Source: Cliona cf. orientalis (Eukaryota > Porifera > Demospongiae > Clionaida > Clionaidae). Taken from it: a stretch of DNA of 64,000 bases. The position numbers were made by a program, and so were the translations under genes. Location of the stretch: NCBI GenBank assembly GCA_963930775.1, contig OZ005689.1, positions 23,558,058 through 23,622,057 of the forward strand. Direction: 5' to 3'. Positions within the stretch are counted from its first letter, which is position 1. Each line of letters starts with the position of its first letter. The notes below the pieces were generated by a model, which was not told where the DNA came from, did not search any database, and was given only the letters and a program-made list of their open reading frames with translations. Positions 63,959 to 64,000 of this stretch are shown piece by piece.

Positions 63959-64000
63959 GTCAAAAACATCTACGGGCAGTGAGGAGATATCTTGAACTGG

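Overview
The window is eukaryotic nuclear DNA. Genes are split into short exons with GT/AG introns, low-complexity tracts are common, and almost every recognisable coding segment belongs to a transposable element or to a host-like gene broken by one. The mix (DIRS-type tyrosine-recombinase retroelement, Kolobok, piggyBac, hAT, EnSpm/CACTA and Mutator-like elements, THAP, FLYWCH and P2X7-ballast-like modules, a kinase with a YNDLKTDN catalytic loop, a HECT ligase) points to an invertebrate metazoan. A sponge or cnidarian is my best guess, but this is inference; no single marker settles it.

Layout. 1-1954 (-): truncated copy of an unclassified element family marked by HADNCGGQNKN. 2220-5308 (-): decayed EnSpm/CACTA transposase. 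5558-7428 (+): multi-exon gene of unknown function. 7918-10690: two minisatellites, then a ~194-bp satellite with a six-monomer higher-order repeat. 10781-11135 and 20663-22050 (-): two halves of a host-like gene with a ParB-like GGNHSR motif, separated by a DIRS element (11713-20659, -) and a small fold-back element (11202-11711). The DIRS element is itself invaded twice by a ~665-bp inverted-repeat family (13508-16005 and 16789-18115); one invader carries a Mutator-like element (14102-15934), the other a TTAA-flanked MITE (16979-17631). 22863-23890 (+) is an unclassified element ORF; 23945-26686 (-) and 28133-30474 (+) are further HADNCGGQNKN copies.

30475-41404 (-) is a protein-kinase gene split by two Kolobok transposons (30620-36225 and 36751-40854). 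Each is flanked by TTAA, and each junction reads through in frame when the element and one TTAA are removed. Each Kolobok element carries two convergent genes: a THAP transposase on the minus strand and, on the plus strand, an acidic leader followed by a Cys-rich domain like the C-terminal ballast of the P2X7 receptor. This two-gene Kolobok layout is the most interesting system in the window.

42190-43657 (+): coiled-coil gene of unknown function. 44811-51790 (-): probable CUE plus HECT ubiquitin-ligase gene. 52789-57005 (+): nearly intact piggyBac element with perfect terminal repeats and TTAA duplications. 57520-59012 (+) and 63210-63958 (-): decayed piggyBac transposases. 60216-63010 (+): nearly intact hAT-like element inserted in one unit of a local tandem duplication, whose other unit preserves the empty site. 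Five copies of the ~665-bp inverted-repeat family are scattered through the window. The region is a nested transposon graveyard whose layers can be ordered in time from the sequence alone.
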